Assembly: GCF_019704315.1 (NCBI RefSeq) | Contig: NZ_AP024597.1 | Coordinates: forward strand, 2,454,501 to 2,518,500 | Source of the DNA: Stygiolobus caldivivus | Lineage (GTDB): Archaea > Thermoproteota > Thermoprotei_A > Sulfolobales > Sulfolobaceae | Length of the DNA stretch: 64,000 nt | Reading direction: 5' to 3' | In this document: positions 30,271-38,710 of the stretch, in pieces | Layout of the letters: every line of letters starts with the position of its first letter | Numbering within the stretch: position 1 is the stretch's first letter | The notes under the pieces: model-generated | The model's database searches: none | What the model was told of the DNA's origin: nothing | Seen by the model: the letters and a program-made list of their open reading frames with translations, nothing else | Position numbers and translations under genes: made by a program

Positions 30271-32724
30271 TTACTTTTTGATCACTGATATTAGCTCAGC
30301 TCTTATTTCTTCGCTTTCCGCGTATTCAATATTTTCTATTTTTAACGTTTTCTTTATATCATTTTCAATAGCCCTTATTTTCTCTATGTAATCTTTAGGA
30401 CCATATAGTTTGACATTTATGATAGAAACTATTGACAGTTGATTCTGTATTTTAAGCGTCCTTATAGCAGAAGTAGTTCTCTTTATATATTCCCCTAGTT
30501 TCAGGATTTCAGCATCCTCTTCTATATCGTTTACCTCAGGCATCCTTTCTAGTAAAATGCTCATTTTATCTCCAAAGAGTCTGCTGTACATTTCTTCGGT
30601 GATATGAGGTGCCAGCGGGTGCAAAATTATTAGTAGTTCTCTGAATATTCTTTGGAGAGTATAGAGTGCTGACTGGTCTTCTTCAAATAGTCTGTGTTTG
30701 AGTAGTTCTAAGTATTCATCTGCGATGGTTTCCCAGAAATATGAGTATAATGATTCGACTACCGTATAAAAGTCGTAACTATTATATGCTGTAATTGCTT
30801 TCTCTACGAATTTCTTATGTTCTAATAAAATCCACTTGTCTATCGGATGAAAAGTCGAGGGCTTATTAAACTTTCTCTTACCTATAAATGCATAAGATAA
30901 TCTTCCTGCGTTCCATAGTTTTTGTAATAGTAATTTCTTAGCTTTGACTGTCTCCCATTTAAACGGGAAATCGTCTCCGATCCTTGCATCTAATAGGGTT
31001 AACCTAATAGCGTCAGCACCAAATTCATCTACTCTGTCTAAGGGGTTTACTACATTTCCTTTACTTTTACTCATTCTAGTTCCGTCAGGTCCTAGTACTT
31101 GTCCGTTTACCAGGACCTCTTTGAAAGGCACGTTCCCTGTTAGCATGAGGGTTCTGAAAAAAGTATAGAATAACCACGTACGTATTATATCTGTCCCTTG
31201 TAACCTAATTGATGCCGGAAAAGTCTTTGAAAACCTTCCTTTATCCGTGTAAAAGCCTGTTAAATACACTACGGTTACGCTAGAGTCGATCCAGACGTCA
31301 GCTACATCCGTTACAGGTTTTAGGGGTAACCCGCATTTAGGACATTTATCTGTTGGTGGGTTTATTTTTGTTGGATCTACCGGGAGTTGCTCCTCCCTAG
31401 CTGGGACTAAGTGTCCGTTATCGCAATACCAAAAAGGTAATGGAGTACCGTATACCCTTTGCCTACTAATATTCCAGTCCCATTCTAGGCTATTTATCCA
31501 GTCCTCTAGGTAATGTGACATTCTGGATGGGATAAACTTCATCTTTTTGTATTCTTCTAGTAATTGGGGTTTGAATTGCAATGTCTTAATGTATATCTGT
31601 TTCTTTGTTAAGAATTCAATAGGGGAGAGACAATCGCTTCTTTCCGTGTGGGATAGAACATTATGCTTAATATTTTCTACTTTAACTAGATAACCTTGCT
31701 GTTTCAGCATTTCTACTATCTTTTTCCTAGCTTCCATTACTTTTAATCCGTCTAGAAGGCCATTAGTGTTTTTCATTCTACCTTTCTCGTCAACTAGCTC
31801 AGTTACGGGCAAATTATACATTAATTGCCACTTTATATCCTGGGGGTCACCATAGGTACTGATCATGACCGCGCCTGTACCAAACTCTTTTTCTACTGCT
31901 CTATCAGCTATGATTTTCACTTCTTTATTAAACAATGGAACTATGACAGTTTTCCCTACTAAATTTTTATATCTTTCATCCTCTGGGTGAACAGCTACTG
32001 CTTGTGTAGCCCCCAGTAATTCGGGCCTTGTAGTAGCGATTATTATGTCTCCTCCATCTTTAAGGGGAAATTTAATAAATGCTAGGATTCCGTCTTTTTC
32101 TAAATATCCTACCTCACTTTGAGCTAGTGCCGTCTCACACTTAGGGCACCAATACACGGGGCCTTCTCTCATTTCTATTAAACCGTTCTCGAACATTTGA
32201 AGCAAACTTTTCTGTATTACTTTTCTGTATTTTTCTTCGTATGTCCTATACTCAAATCTTTCCCATTCTGGTCTATAACCAAGTCTTATCATTGCTTCCT
32301 TCATTCTCTTTATCATTTCTTCAGTCCATTCTATGCATTTTTTGAGAAAAAGTTCCCTGTTATCTTTGGGTATTCCAAGCTTATATTGGACTTTTAGTTC
32401 TGTAGGAAGTCCTTGCGTGTCCCAACCTTGAGGTAAAAGTACGTTATATCCTTGAAGTCTCCTAAACCTTCCTATTGTATCTGCTATTGAGACCCAGTAA
32501 GCGTGTCCCATGTGAAGTTCTCCGCTTGTGAAAGGGGGAGGAGTATCAATAATAAATGTCGGGGAGCTATCATCTTCGTCTCTAAATCTAAATACTCTTT
32601 CCCAGAATTCTTGGCTCAACCAAATTTTTTGCCATTTAAGTTCTATTGATTTAGGGTCATAGTGTTTAGGCCATTCCTCCATCTTTTTATTAATCTCATC
32701 CTGCGTTAGCATTGTTTCACCCAA
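30271..32724 (-). CDS. valS: Valyl-tRNA synthetase
   Basis: Class I synthetase for Val. 817 residues. It has the HMGH form of HIGH near residue 73, the CP1 editing domain with a zinc-like CPKC...CGLP insertion, and MSKSKGNVV (KMSKS). The anticodon-binding region follows ([15 protein letters not shown]). The C-terminal coiled coil is short, as in archaea. It is divergent from the flavoprotein gene. Confidence 0.95.
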   Translation of the reverse strand: MGETMLTQDEINKKMEEWPKHYDPKSIELKWQKIWLSQEFWERVFRFRDEDDSSPTFIIDTPPPFTSGELHMGHAYWVSIADTIGRFRRLQGYNVLLPQGWDTQGLPTELKVQYKLGIPKDNRELFLKKCIEWTEEMIKRMKEAMIRLGYRPEWERFEYRTYEEKYRKVIQKSLLQMFENGLIEMREGPVYWCPKCETALAQSEVGYLEKDGILAFIKFPLKDGGDIIIATTRPELLGATQAVAVHPEDERYKNLVGKTVIVPLFNKEVKIIADRAVEKEFGTGAVMISTYGDPQDIKWQLMYNLPVTELVDEKGRMKNTNGLLDGLKVMEARKKIVEMLKQQGYLVKVENIKHNVLSHTERSDCLSPIEFLTKKQIYIKTLQFKPQLLEEYKKMKFIPSRMSHYLEDWINSLEWDWNISRQRVYGTPLPFWYCDNGHLVPAREEQLPVDPTKINPPTDKCPKCGLPLKPVTDVADVWIDSSVTVVYLTGFYTDKGRFSKTFPASIRLQGTDIIRTWLFYTFFRTLMLTGNVPFKEVLVNGQVLGPDGTRMSKSKGNVVNPLDRVDEFGADAIRLTLLDARIGDDFPFKWETVKAKKLLLQKLWNAGRLSYAFIGKRKFNKPSTFHPIDKWILLEHKKFVEKAITAYNSYDFYTVVESLYSYFWETIADEYLELLKHRLFEEDQSALYTLQRIFRELLIILHPLAPHITEEMYSRLFGDKMSILLERMPEVNDIEEDAEILKLGEYIKRTTSAIRTLKIQNQLSIVSIINVKLYGPKDYIEKIRAIENDIKKTLKIENIEYAESEEIRAELISVIKK

Positions 32725-32767
32725 TATATCACTAGTTTATAAGGTATGAGGTTAAAAACTGTTGGAA

Positions 32768-33748
32768 ATGAAGATTGCAATTATAGGTGGTGGAGTATCA
32801 GGTTCTCTACTTGGATACTTATTAAGGACTAAAACTAACCACGAAGTTGAACTTTTTGACGTAGTTAGTAACTATGTTAAGCCATGCGGTGATATAGTTC
32901 CTAATGTATTTTCTCCTCCTTATCCTTGGGAAGTCAAATTTAACATAAAGAGATTTGCTTTCTACGTAGATGGAGAAAGAGTATATGATGTACAATACAA
33001 GCATACTAAGTGGTTAGTTATCGATAAGTGGAAGTGGATCAATGAAATGAGGAAAAGTCTTGGATTTAACCATGTTAACAATTTCAGAAAAAGTGAGTTC
33101 GACCTTGTGATAGACTCTAAAGGTCCTTACGATATGGATAGAGATGTTGTATACACGACTAGGGCTATTATCAAAACAGACAAGTTCACCGATGAGGCAA
33201 TTTTCGAATTTAATACTAAGTATACAGGGTTTTATTGGGTTTTCCCAGCCGAAGAAGGCCTACTTAATGTGGGGGCCGGTTTTATAGAGCATAAGAATTC
33301 CAAAGAACTGTTGCTAAGTTATATGAAAGAAAGGATAGGGCATTTTGAGATAACTGATCTAAGAGGTGCACCCATTTCTATTTCACCAGTGAAAAATAAA
33401 TCGGGAAGAATAGGAGAGGCTAGGGGTTTAGTTTTTCCCTTAAGCGGTGAAGGGATTCGGCCTTCCGCGATATCAGCTATAAAAGCTTTTGAGGCTATAA
33501 ACTATGATCCAGCCCACTTTGACATCAAACTGGAATCCGATCTCAGACCTTTAGAGAAAAGTGTAATGCTACAATATAAGATCCTTTCACTTTACAGAGC
33601 TAGCGGTTTACCCCTTAGAAAAGGTCTTTTAAAATTCTTGTTTAAGAATGATATTTTGATAGATGCGTATCTTGAAGATAAATTAACTCCAGAAGGTATA
33701 ATTGAGTCAGCGAGGTTTGTTAAAAGTGGAGGTTTACTTAGAAAATAG
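32768..33748 (+). CDS. FAD-dependent oxidoreductase, geranylgeranyl reductase-like
   Basis: About 326 residues. The N-terminal FAD dinucleotide motif is IAIIGGGVSGSLLGYLL, the KPCGDIVP block matches the PxxYxWG/C-type segment of geranylgeranyl reductases (GGR), and GFYWVFPAE and LVFPLSGEGIRPS follow. It may reduce lipid or quinone isoprenoid double bonds, but it is shorter than typical GGR. A TTTATA box about 28 bases upstream favours the ATG at 32768 over a TTG at 32762. Confidence 0.75.
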   Translation: MKIAIIGGGVSGSLLGYLLRTKTNHEVELFDVVSNYVKPCGDIVPNVFSPPYPWEVKFNIKRFAFYVDGERVYDVQYKHTKWLVIDKWKWINEMRKSLGFNHVNNFRKSEFDLVIDSKGPYDMDRDVVYTTRAIIKTDKFTDEAIFEFNTKYTGFYWVFPAEEGLLNVGAGFIEHKNSKELLLSYMKERIGHFEITDLRGAPISISPVKNKSGRIGEARGLVFPLSGEGIRPSAISAIKAFEAINYDPAHFDIKLESDLRPLEKSVMLQYKILSLYRASGLPLRKGLLKFLFKNDILIDAYLEDKLTPEGIIESARFVKSGGLLRK

Positions 33749-34115
33749 TAAAAGTAAAACCGGTAAGCATGCAATTAGGACTCTAATCTTTGAGGTAAAG
33801 AATAACGAGCTTGTTGAGTTTAAGAATTTTCAGGTAAAAAATAAGCTTCCACCAACTTATAGAGTGGGTGAAAAGGACGTAATAGTTGTACCTGATAAGG
33901 GTATTTTCATTCACCTAGTATTTATAAAAAATATTAAGAATAAAGTAAGAGGTAAAGTAAAAGTATACAAGGACGGACATATCGTTTCTGAAATGAATTA
34001 TAGGAAGTTAAAGCTTAAGCTGGTGAACGGTGATCAGTCGTATATCGAGCAAGTGAAAGCTCTCTTTGAAAAGCTGAAGATCCCAGTTAAGGGTGTAAAC
34101 ACTAAACTCAAGTAG
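33702..34115 (+). CDS. Small beta-rich basic protein, unknown
   Basis: Up to 137 residues, rich in Lys and strand-like repeats (RTLIFEVKNNELVEFKNF, DVIVVPDKGIFIHLVF, GKVKVYKDG) with a final helix. I do not recognise it. The start is uncertain: the TTG at 33702 overlaps the flavoprotein by 47 bases, and a GTG at 33726 is an alternative. It is likely co-transcribed with the flavoprotein and the gene at 34126. Confidence 0.5.
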   Translation: MSQRGLLKVEVYLENSKSKTGKHAIRTLIFEVKNNELVEFKNFQVKNKLPPTYRVGEKDVIVVPDKGIFIHLVFIKNIKNKVRGKVKVYKDGHIVSEMNYRKLKLKLVNGDQSYIEQVKALFEKLKIPVKGVNTKLK

Positions 34116-34125
34116 GTGAAGGTAA

Positions 34126-34449
34126 TTGTTTGAGTTAGAATATGTGGTTCTACCCTCCGATCCCTCTAATGTTCTAAGGAGTACATACGCCTTGGAGTTG
34201 ATAGAAAAAGATCTAAGAGAGGTATGTAATGTCGTAAAAGCTGGGGCTTCTCTACTTTGTGCGCCTTCGACAGATACATTGATCGTAGTTTTCACCTCTT
34301 TTAATGAGGGGCGGCAACTAAATATTCATATTAAGGCTCAATCTATTAACTCTCAATCTCTAGTTAACCTATTGTCTAAAATAGGCTCAAGGCTTAGAGA
34401 ACAAGGTTATGTAATGACCTTGGCTACGTCCTCAAGCATTTTTAAGTAA
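34126..34449 (+). CDS. Small protein, possibly Pcc1/KEOPS-like
   Basis: 107 residues from a TTG codon. A strand start LEYVVLPSDPSNVLRSTYAL is followed by TLIVVFTSF and a segment IKAQSINSQSLVNLLSKI. That last part recalls the 'A-x-alR-x-x-x-N-S' helix of the KEOPS subunit Pcc1, but the match is weak and there is no alignment behind it. Treat function as unknown. It converges with and overlaps the gene at 34407 by 43 bases. Confidence 0.5.
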   Translation: MFELEYVVLPSDPSNVLRSTYALELIEKDLREVCNVVKAGASLLCAPSTDTLIVVFTSFNEGRQLNIHIKAQSINSQSLVNLLSKIGSRLREQGYVMTLATSSSIFK

Positions 34450-34739
34450 ACTTGTTTTAATTGTTCATCTTCTGCTATTTCCTTCTTTAACTCCGCTACA
34501 ATATTACATAAATATGTGTGTATTCTTGATTTGCATACTATACCTCTAACTATCTTGTAATCATTATTTTCAACGTTTAGCTCTACATAACTTATATTAT
34601 TCACGTTGTGTAGCACTTTTAGATTTTCTTGGTTTTTTATAATAAGTTCTGTATCTGCGTAAAAAATATTTCCTATTACTACAAGTTCTTTGTTATCTAA
34701 CAAGATTTTTCTAAACTGGTTGGACAAGTTCACTCCCAC
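34407..34739 (-). CDS. Hypothetical protein
   Basis: Up to 110 residues: strands (LVVIGNIFYADTELIIKN, VSYVELNVENNDYKIVRG) then a C-terminal helix pair. The start is unclear: the GTG at 34739 overlaps the zinc-ribbon gene by 29 bases, and a TTG at 34703 just after that gene's stop would trim 12 residues. No known domain is recognised. Confidence 0.45.
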   Translation of the reverse strand: MGVNLSNQFRKILLDNKELVVIGNIFYADTELIIKNQENLKVLHNVNNISYVELNVENNDYKIVRGIVCKSRIHTYLCNIVAELKKEIAEDEQLKQVYLKMLEDVAKVIT

Positions 34740-34929
34740 AATAAGGGCACTTATACTTCAACCCCCTTGCATCGGCCTCGCAGAAATAAGCCCTATATTT
34801 CTTCTCACATTTAGGGCATTTATACACAATATCAGTTCCCATTCTTAGTTTCCTGTTACATATTCTACAGTATACTTGTACCCAGCCTATATGTCCGTAA
34901 GCGGTACTTCCTCTCCCTTTAATACTCAT
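34711..34929 (-). CDS. Zinc-ribbon protein
   Basis: 72 residues with CRIC, CPKC, a lone Cys and CPYC: enough for two zinc sites. It reads SIKGRGSTAYGHIGW, then the Cys-rich part. It may be a small ribosome- or transcription-associated zinc protein but is not one of the RNA polymerase subunits or ribosomal proteins that I recognise. It is divergent from the basic-tail gene at 35045. Confidence 0.6.
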   Translation of the reverse strand: MSIKGRGSTAYGHIGWVQVYCRICNRKLRMGTDIVYKCPKCEKKYRAYFCEADARGLKYKCPYCGSELVQPV

Positions 34930-35044
34930 GCGATATACTACCTTTTCCCATATATTTATATTTATCGTGAGGATGAGGTGTTACCTTCTTCCGCAAAGAG
35001 TAATTATTATTAGGAGAAGACTATAAATATATTAGGAATTAGAA

Positions 35045-35596
35045 GTGCAGGCAGTTGTCTCTTACTATAAAATAGAACCTATTGAACTCATACCGGGTTT
35101 AATTGGGTACAAAGTTATCAAAGAAAAAGAGGATAATATAGATATAAAAAGCGAAGACGAAGCAGAAAAAATTTCTCCTCAAGACAGTGTCTATGCAATA
35201 GTCGTTTCATCCGATAGGTTTAAAGCTACGAACGCTCCAAGTGCAATCAGATATACTTTACCCGAACCTCTAAAGATACTGAGGATAGGTTATCCTAAAG
35301 ATGCTCAAAATCCTGACGCAGTTTCTATGGAATATATAACGTTTTTTGATAAGGATTATAGGTTGATAGGGCTAGATATAACAGAGAAGTTTGACAAACC
35401 CTTTGTAATATTGGACTTTGAAAATGGGTTCACTAAAGTGGTTTCTAAAGGGGAAATCAATTCTAAGCCTAAAGGTACAAAAGAAATGCCAACTACTAAA
35501 AAGGCTAATAAGAAAGTTAAAAGCAAGAAAAAGAAGAGTGGTAAGAGAACTGGTTCGAGACAAAAAGCTAAGAGCAAGAGTACTAGAAAGAGCTGA
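35045..35596 (+). CDS. Protein with Lys/Arg-rich C-terminal tail, unknown
   Basis: 183 residues from a GTG codon. The first 135 residues look folded (IPGLIGYKVIKEKE, SVYAIVVSSDRFKA, FVILDFENGFTKV). The last 45 are almost all Lys, Ser, Thr and Arg, histone-tail-like and suited to binding DNA or RNA. A TATA-like ACTATAAATATA (35021-35032) precedes it closely. The basic tail's coding sequence overlaps the start of ogg by 59 bases in another frame. Confidence 0.6.
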   Translation: MQAVVSYYKIEPIELIPGLIGYKVIKEKEDNIDIKSEDEAEKISPQDSVYAIVVSSDRFKATNAPSAIRYTLPEPLKILRIGYPKDAQNPDAVSMEYITFFDKDYRLIGLDITEKFDKPFVILDFENGFTKVVSKGEINSKPKGTKEMPTTKKANKKVKSKKKKSGKRTGSRQKAKSKSTRKS

Positions 35597-36161
35597 CGAA
35601 TTTTTATTAAATAATAGATCTGGGGAAGAAGTCTGGTTTAGAGAACTAGTTTTATGTTTACTTACCTCCAACTCTTCTTTTATATCCTCTTATAAAGCCT
35701 TAGTCGAATTATATTCATACGATATAACTACATTAAGTAAAGATAAAATTTCCTCTATTCTTAAGAATTCAGGATATAGATTTTATAATCTTAAGGCAAT
35801 ATATATTAAGCGGGCAATAGATACTTATTATGGAAAACTTAAAAGCATTGTAAAACCTATAGCAGACATTGATCAAATAAGCGCGAGAGAATTTCTAGTA
35901 TCTAATGTGAAAGGCTTAGGATACAAAGAATCAAGCCATTTCCTCCGTAATGTAGGTTACTTTGATCTTGCAATAGTGGACAGACATATCTTAAAATTTG
36001 TAAATAATTATTTGTATGTTAACATTAAAAAAGTAGACAGTAAAAGGAGGTACTTATTGGTAGAGGGTTTATTAAAAGCTCTAGCATCATCTTTAAATAT
36101 GCAAGTAGGGTTGCTTGATCTCTTTATATTTTTTAAGCAAACTCAAACTCTCGTAAAATAA
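35538..36161 (+). CDS. ogg: 8-oxoguanine DNA glycosylase/lyase (Ogg2)
   Basis: Removes 8-oxoguanine and nicks the abasic site in base-excision repair. About 207 residues, matching the Sulfolobus Ogg length from memory. RARVLERADEF near the start, EVWFRELVLCLLTSNSSF, the helix-hairpin-helix VKGLGYKESSHFLRNVGY with catalytic lysine, and the catalytic aspartate in DLAIVDRHIL are clear. The GTG at 35538 is chosen because longer starts add only a frame through the neighbour's basic tail. Confidence 0.9.
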   Translation: MVRELVRDKKLRARVLERADEFLLNNRSGEEVWFRELVLCLLTSNSSFISSYKALVELYSYDITTLSKDKISSILKNSGYRFYNLKAIYIKRAIDTYYGKLKSIVKPIADIDQISAREFLVSNVKGLGYKESSHFLRNVGYFDLAIVDRHILKFVNNYLYVNIKKVDSKRRYLLVEGLLKALASSLNMQVGLLDLFIFFKQTQTLVK

Positions 36162-36171
36162 AATAAAAAAA

Positions 36172-36208
36172 TATAAAAGTAAGAATTTGACGTATAATTT
36201 GAGGGTAA
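36172..36208 (+). promoter_or_regulatory. Promoter and ribosome binding site of the serA leader
   Basis: TATAAAAG (36172-36179) is a good archaeal TATA box, and GAGGG (36201-36205) lies 5 bases before the ATG of the short leader ORF at 36211. A transcript starting near 36203 would carry about 150 bases before serA, an unusually long 5' leader for this genome. Confidence 0.5.
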
Positions 36209-36210
36209 AA

Positions 36211-36315
36211 ATGCAACTAAGCAAAAGTCCTTTGAATGTGCCTAAAGGCATTCAAGATTATTTAACAACAATCGTGTTCTGTGCTTTTTCTTCATCATCT
36301 TCATCATCATGTTAA
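36211..36315 (+). CDS. Candidate Ser-rich leader peptide of serA
   Basis: A 34-codon frame directly before serA. It ends Phe, seven consecutive Ser codons (TCT or TCA), Cys, stop. The next two genes make phosphohydroxypyruvate and probably a transaminase of the serine pathway. By analogy with bacterial leader peptides rich in the regulated amino acid, ribosome stalling at the Ser run could control serA. A hairpin (36233-36254) lies within the frame. The function is inferred; the C/T-rich repeat could be chance. Confidence 0.45.
   Translation: MQLSKSPLNVPKGIQDYLTTIVFCAFSSSSSSSC
36233..36254 (+). repeat. Hairpin in the serA leader
   Basis: TGAATG (36233-36238) pairs with CATTCA (36249-36254), with CC/GG pairing inside after a two-base bulge and a TAAA loop. 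It lies upstream of the Ser codon run in the short leader ORF and could be an RNA switch element. Confidence 0.45.
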
Positions 36316-36352
36316 AGAGCTAATTCTTTAAATTGTCCTAAGGGTGACGATT

Positions 36353-37288
36353 ATGCCTTCCGTTAAAGTATTAATTACAGATCCGATTAATGAAATACTA
36401 ATTAAAACTCTTAAAGAGAAAGGAGCAGATGTAGATTATAAACCAGAAATAGAAAGGAAAGAACTTCTTGGTATAATTGAAAACTATGATGTATTAGTAG
36501 TAAGAAGTAGGACCAAAGTAGATAAGGAAGTAATAGAAAGAGGGAAGAACCTGAAGATCATCGCAAGAGCTGGGATAGGATTGGATAACATCGACACTGA
36601 TGAAACTGATAAAAGGGGGATTAAAGTAGTTTATGCACCGGGTGCATCTACAGATTCTGCAGTGGAGTTAACTATTGGTCTAATGATAGCAGCGGCTAGA
36701 AAGATGCACACTGGGATGAACCTTGCGAAATCAGGTATATTCAAAAAGATAGAGGGCATAGAATTAGCGGGTAAAACCATAGGTATAATTGGTTATGGTA
36801 GAATAGGAACTAAGGTAGGATTAATTGCAAATGCTATGGGAATGAGAGTTTTAGCTTATGACGTGATAGATATCAAGGAAAAGGCTGAAAAGCTCAATGC
36901 TAAAGCCGTAACACTAGACGAGCTAGTAAAAGAGTCGGATGTTATAAGTATACACGTTACGGTAGGTAAAAACGCAAAACCTATATTAGATAGAGATAAA
37001 TTTGAAAAAATGAAAAATAATGTAATAATCGTGAACACGAGTAGGGCAGTATCAGTTGACGGTAAAGCTTTACTAGACTACATAAAGTCTGGAAAAGTTT
37101 ATGCATACGCAACAGACGTTTTTTGGAACGAGCCACCAAAAGAAGAATGGGAATTAGAGCTACTGAAACACGAAAGAGTTATAGTTACTCCTCATATAGG
37201 CGCTCAAACTAAAGAGGCCCAACAGAGGGTTGCGGAAATGACATTACAAAACTTATTGACAGCTATGAAAGAGCTGGGGTTGATATAA
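36353..37288 (+). CDS. serA: D-3-phosphoglycerate dehydrogenase
   Basis: First step of phosphorylated serine synthesis. About 311 residues, the short form without ACT domain. It has [14 protein letters not shown] (NAD loop), [13 protein letters not shown] (substrate arginine), and TPHIGAQT (catalytic His). A ribosome binding site AAGGGTGA sits before the ATG; the GTG at 36344 is an alternative start. Lack of an allosteric ACT domain makes control by the upstream leader more plausible. It is 1 base from the next gene. Confidence 0.93.
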   Translation: MPSVKVLITDPINEILIKTLKEKGADVDYKPEIERKELLGIIENYDVLVVRSRTKVDKEVIERGKNLKIIARAGIGLDNIDTDETDKRGIKVVYAPGASTDSAVELTIGLMIAAARKMHTGMNLAKSGIFKKIEGIELAGKTIGIIGYGRIGTKVGLIANAMGMRVLAYDVIDIKEKAEKLNAKAVTLDELVKESDVISIHVTVGKNAKPILDRDKFEKMKNNVIIVNTSRAVSVDGKALLDYIKSGKVYAYATDVFWNEPPKEEWELELLKHERVIVTPHIGAQTKEAQQRVAEMTLQNLLTAMKELGLI

Positions 37289-37289
37289 G

Positions 37290-38405
37290 ATGTTACTTAT
37301 TCCGGGACCAGTGGAGGTTCCTAAAAGCGTAAAGGAAGCATCTACGTTAGTGATTAACCATAGAAGCGATAAATTTAGAGAAATAGTCAAAAACCTAGAA
37401 ATTTTAATGAACGAACATTTTAGCTCTAAAAGAGTTGCCTTATTGACAGGTTCTGGTACTCTAGCCGTAGAAGCTATGGTATACTCTCTAATAAAAAGAG
37501 GAGAGAAAGTCATTACTTTTCCATACGGGGAATTTGGAAACAGACTCCTTGATTCATTAAGAAGAAGAGGTGCTAACGTAGTAAGTTACGAGAAACCCTT
37601 AGGCGAAGCCTTTACGGTCGACGAGATAAAAGAAGCAATAGATAATAATAAAGACGCAACGACAGTAGCTCTAGTCCATAATGAGACAAGTACTGGGATC
37701 GCATTCAGGAATATGGAAGATATTGCTCATGCGGTAAAAAGTAAGGGTCTAAAGCTACTTGTCGATTCAGTATCAGGTTTTGCTGCATATAAACTACTCG
37801 TGAATGAGTGGAAAATAGACGCTGTAGCTACCGGTAGCCAAAAAGCACTAGCCTCCGTCCCTGGTCTGGGCTTCGTTGCTTTATCTCAGGACGGGATAAA
37901 TGAACTTGTTAAAGAAGAAGTCCCAGCTTACCTAGATATTTCATTATATTTGAAGTTCCAAGATAAGTTTGAAACGCCGTTTACTCCAGCTGTAGGTGTG
38001 TTCAATGCTACTCTAAGAGCTGCAGAGTTATTGAAGATGGAAGGTATTGAAAACAGGTGGAGAAGGCATGAATCTTGTGCACGTTTTATAAGGAGTGTAG
38101 CCAGTTATCTAGGTTTTTCACTGTTTGGTAATGAAAGTAATTTTTCAAATACTGTAGTAGCTGCAGCACCTCCAATAAAGGATCTAAGGGCTAAGCTCAA
38201 GGAATTTAAGATAGAGATCTCACCTGGAATAGGAGAGTTAAAAGAGAAAATAGTGAGATTCGGCTTATTAGGGGTAGTAGACGATAGGGCTGTTATGAAG
38301 TTAGCTAACGCTCTAGGAACTATATTTAACTCAGAGATCCCGTTTACCCCTCCGCCAGAATGTAAGTTACCAGAGTTCTTAGCTAAAGAGGTAAACTGGG
38401 ATTAA
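37290..38405 (+). CDS. Class V aminotransferase (serine-pyruvate / alanine-glyoxylate type)
   Basis: 371 residues of the AgxT family. [10 protein letters not shown] at the start is typical, [12 protein letters not shown] binds PLP, and the PLP lysine is in [15 protein letters not shown]. Directly behind serA, it probably acts as the transaminase for phosphohydroxypyruvate or between serine and pyruvate/glyoxylate. It is a likely operon partner. Confidence 0.9.
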   Translation: MLLIPGPVEVPKSVKEASTLVINHRSDKFREIVKNLEILMNEHFSSKRVALLTGSGTLAVEAMVYSLIKRGEKVITFPYGEFGNRLLDSLRRRGANVVSYEKPLGEAFTVDEIKEAIDNNKDATTVALVHNETSTGIAFRNMEDIAHAVKSKGLKLLVDSVSGFAAYKLLVNEWKIDAVATGSQKALASVPGLGFVALSQDGINELVKEEVPAYLDISLYLKFQDKFETPFTPAVGVFNATLRAAELLKMEGIENRWRRHESCARFIRSVASYLGFSLFGNESNFSNTVVAAAPPIKDLRAKLKEFKIEISPGIGELKEKIVRFGLLGVVDDRAVMKLANALGTIFNSEIPFTPPPECKLPEFLAKEVNWD

Positions 38406-38438
38406 GCGTTAGATTTTTTTCTTACTCATTGAGTGTGA

Positions 38439-38708
38439 ATGGTAATGAGTATTAGTAAAATTAACAAGATTTTTGAGGAGAGTTGGAAGGGAAGGTTAAC
38501 AAAGTATGAAATTGCGAGAATTATAAGCGCGAGGGCATTACAACTTGCAATGGGTGCACAACCTTTAATTGACACTTCCAACTTACCTTATGATGATGTT
38601 ATCAGCATTGCAGAAGAAGAGTTAAAGAAGGGTGTATTACCTATTACTATTAGGCGTATTTATCCTAATGGTAAGACAGAACTAGTATCAATTAGAAAGA
38701 TAGAATAG
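38439..38708 (+). CDS. rpoK: RNA polymerase subunit K (Rpo6)
   Basis: Homologue of eukaryotic Rpb6 and bacterial omega; helps assemble RNA polymerase. 89 residues with [21 protein letters not shown] and [15 protein letters not shown], the defining blocks. The N-terminal extension is a little shorter than in S. solfataricus. It is followed 2 bases later by the topoisomerase gene. Confidence 0.93.
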   Translation: MVMSISKINKIFEESWKGRLTKYEIARIISARALQLAMGAQPLIDTSNLPYDDVISIAEEELKKGVLPITIRRIYPNGKTELVSIRKIE

Positions 38709-38710
38709 AT

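Noticed and set aside
34711-34929. RNA polymerase subunit P or ribosomal protein L37Ae
   Set aside because: The zinc spacing and flanking sequence do not match either; only a general zinc ribbon is supported.
36290-36312. Repeated ATGATGA on the minus strand as C boxes of a small RNA
   Set aside because: No CTGA D box follows within 60 bases; the repeats are better explained by the Ser codon run on the other strand.
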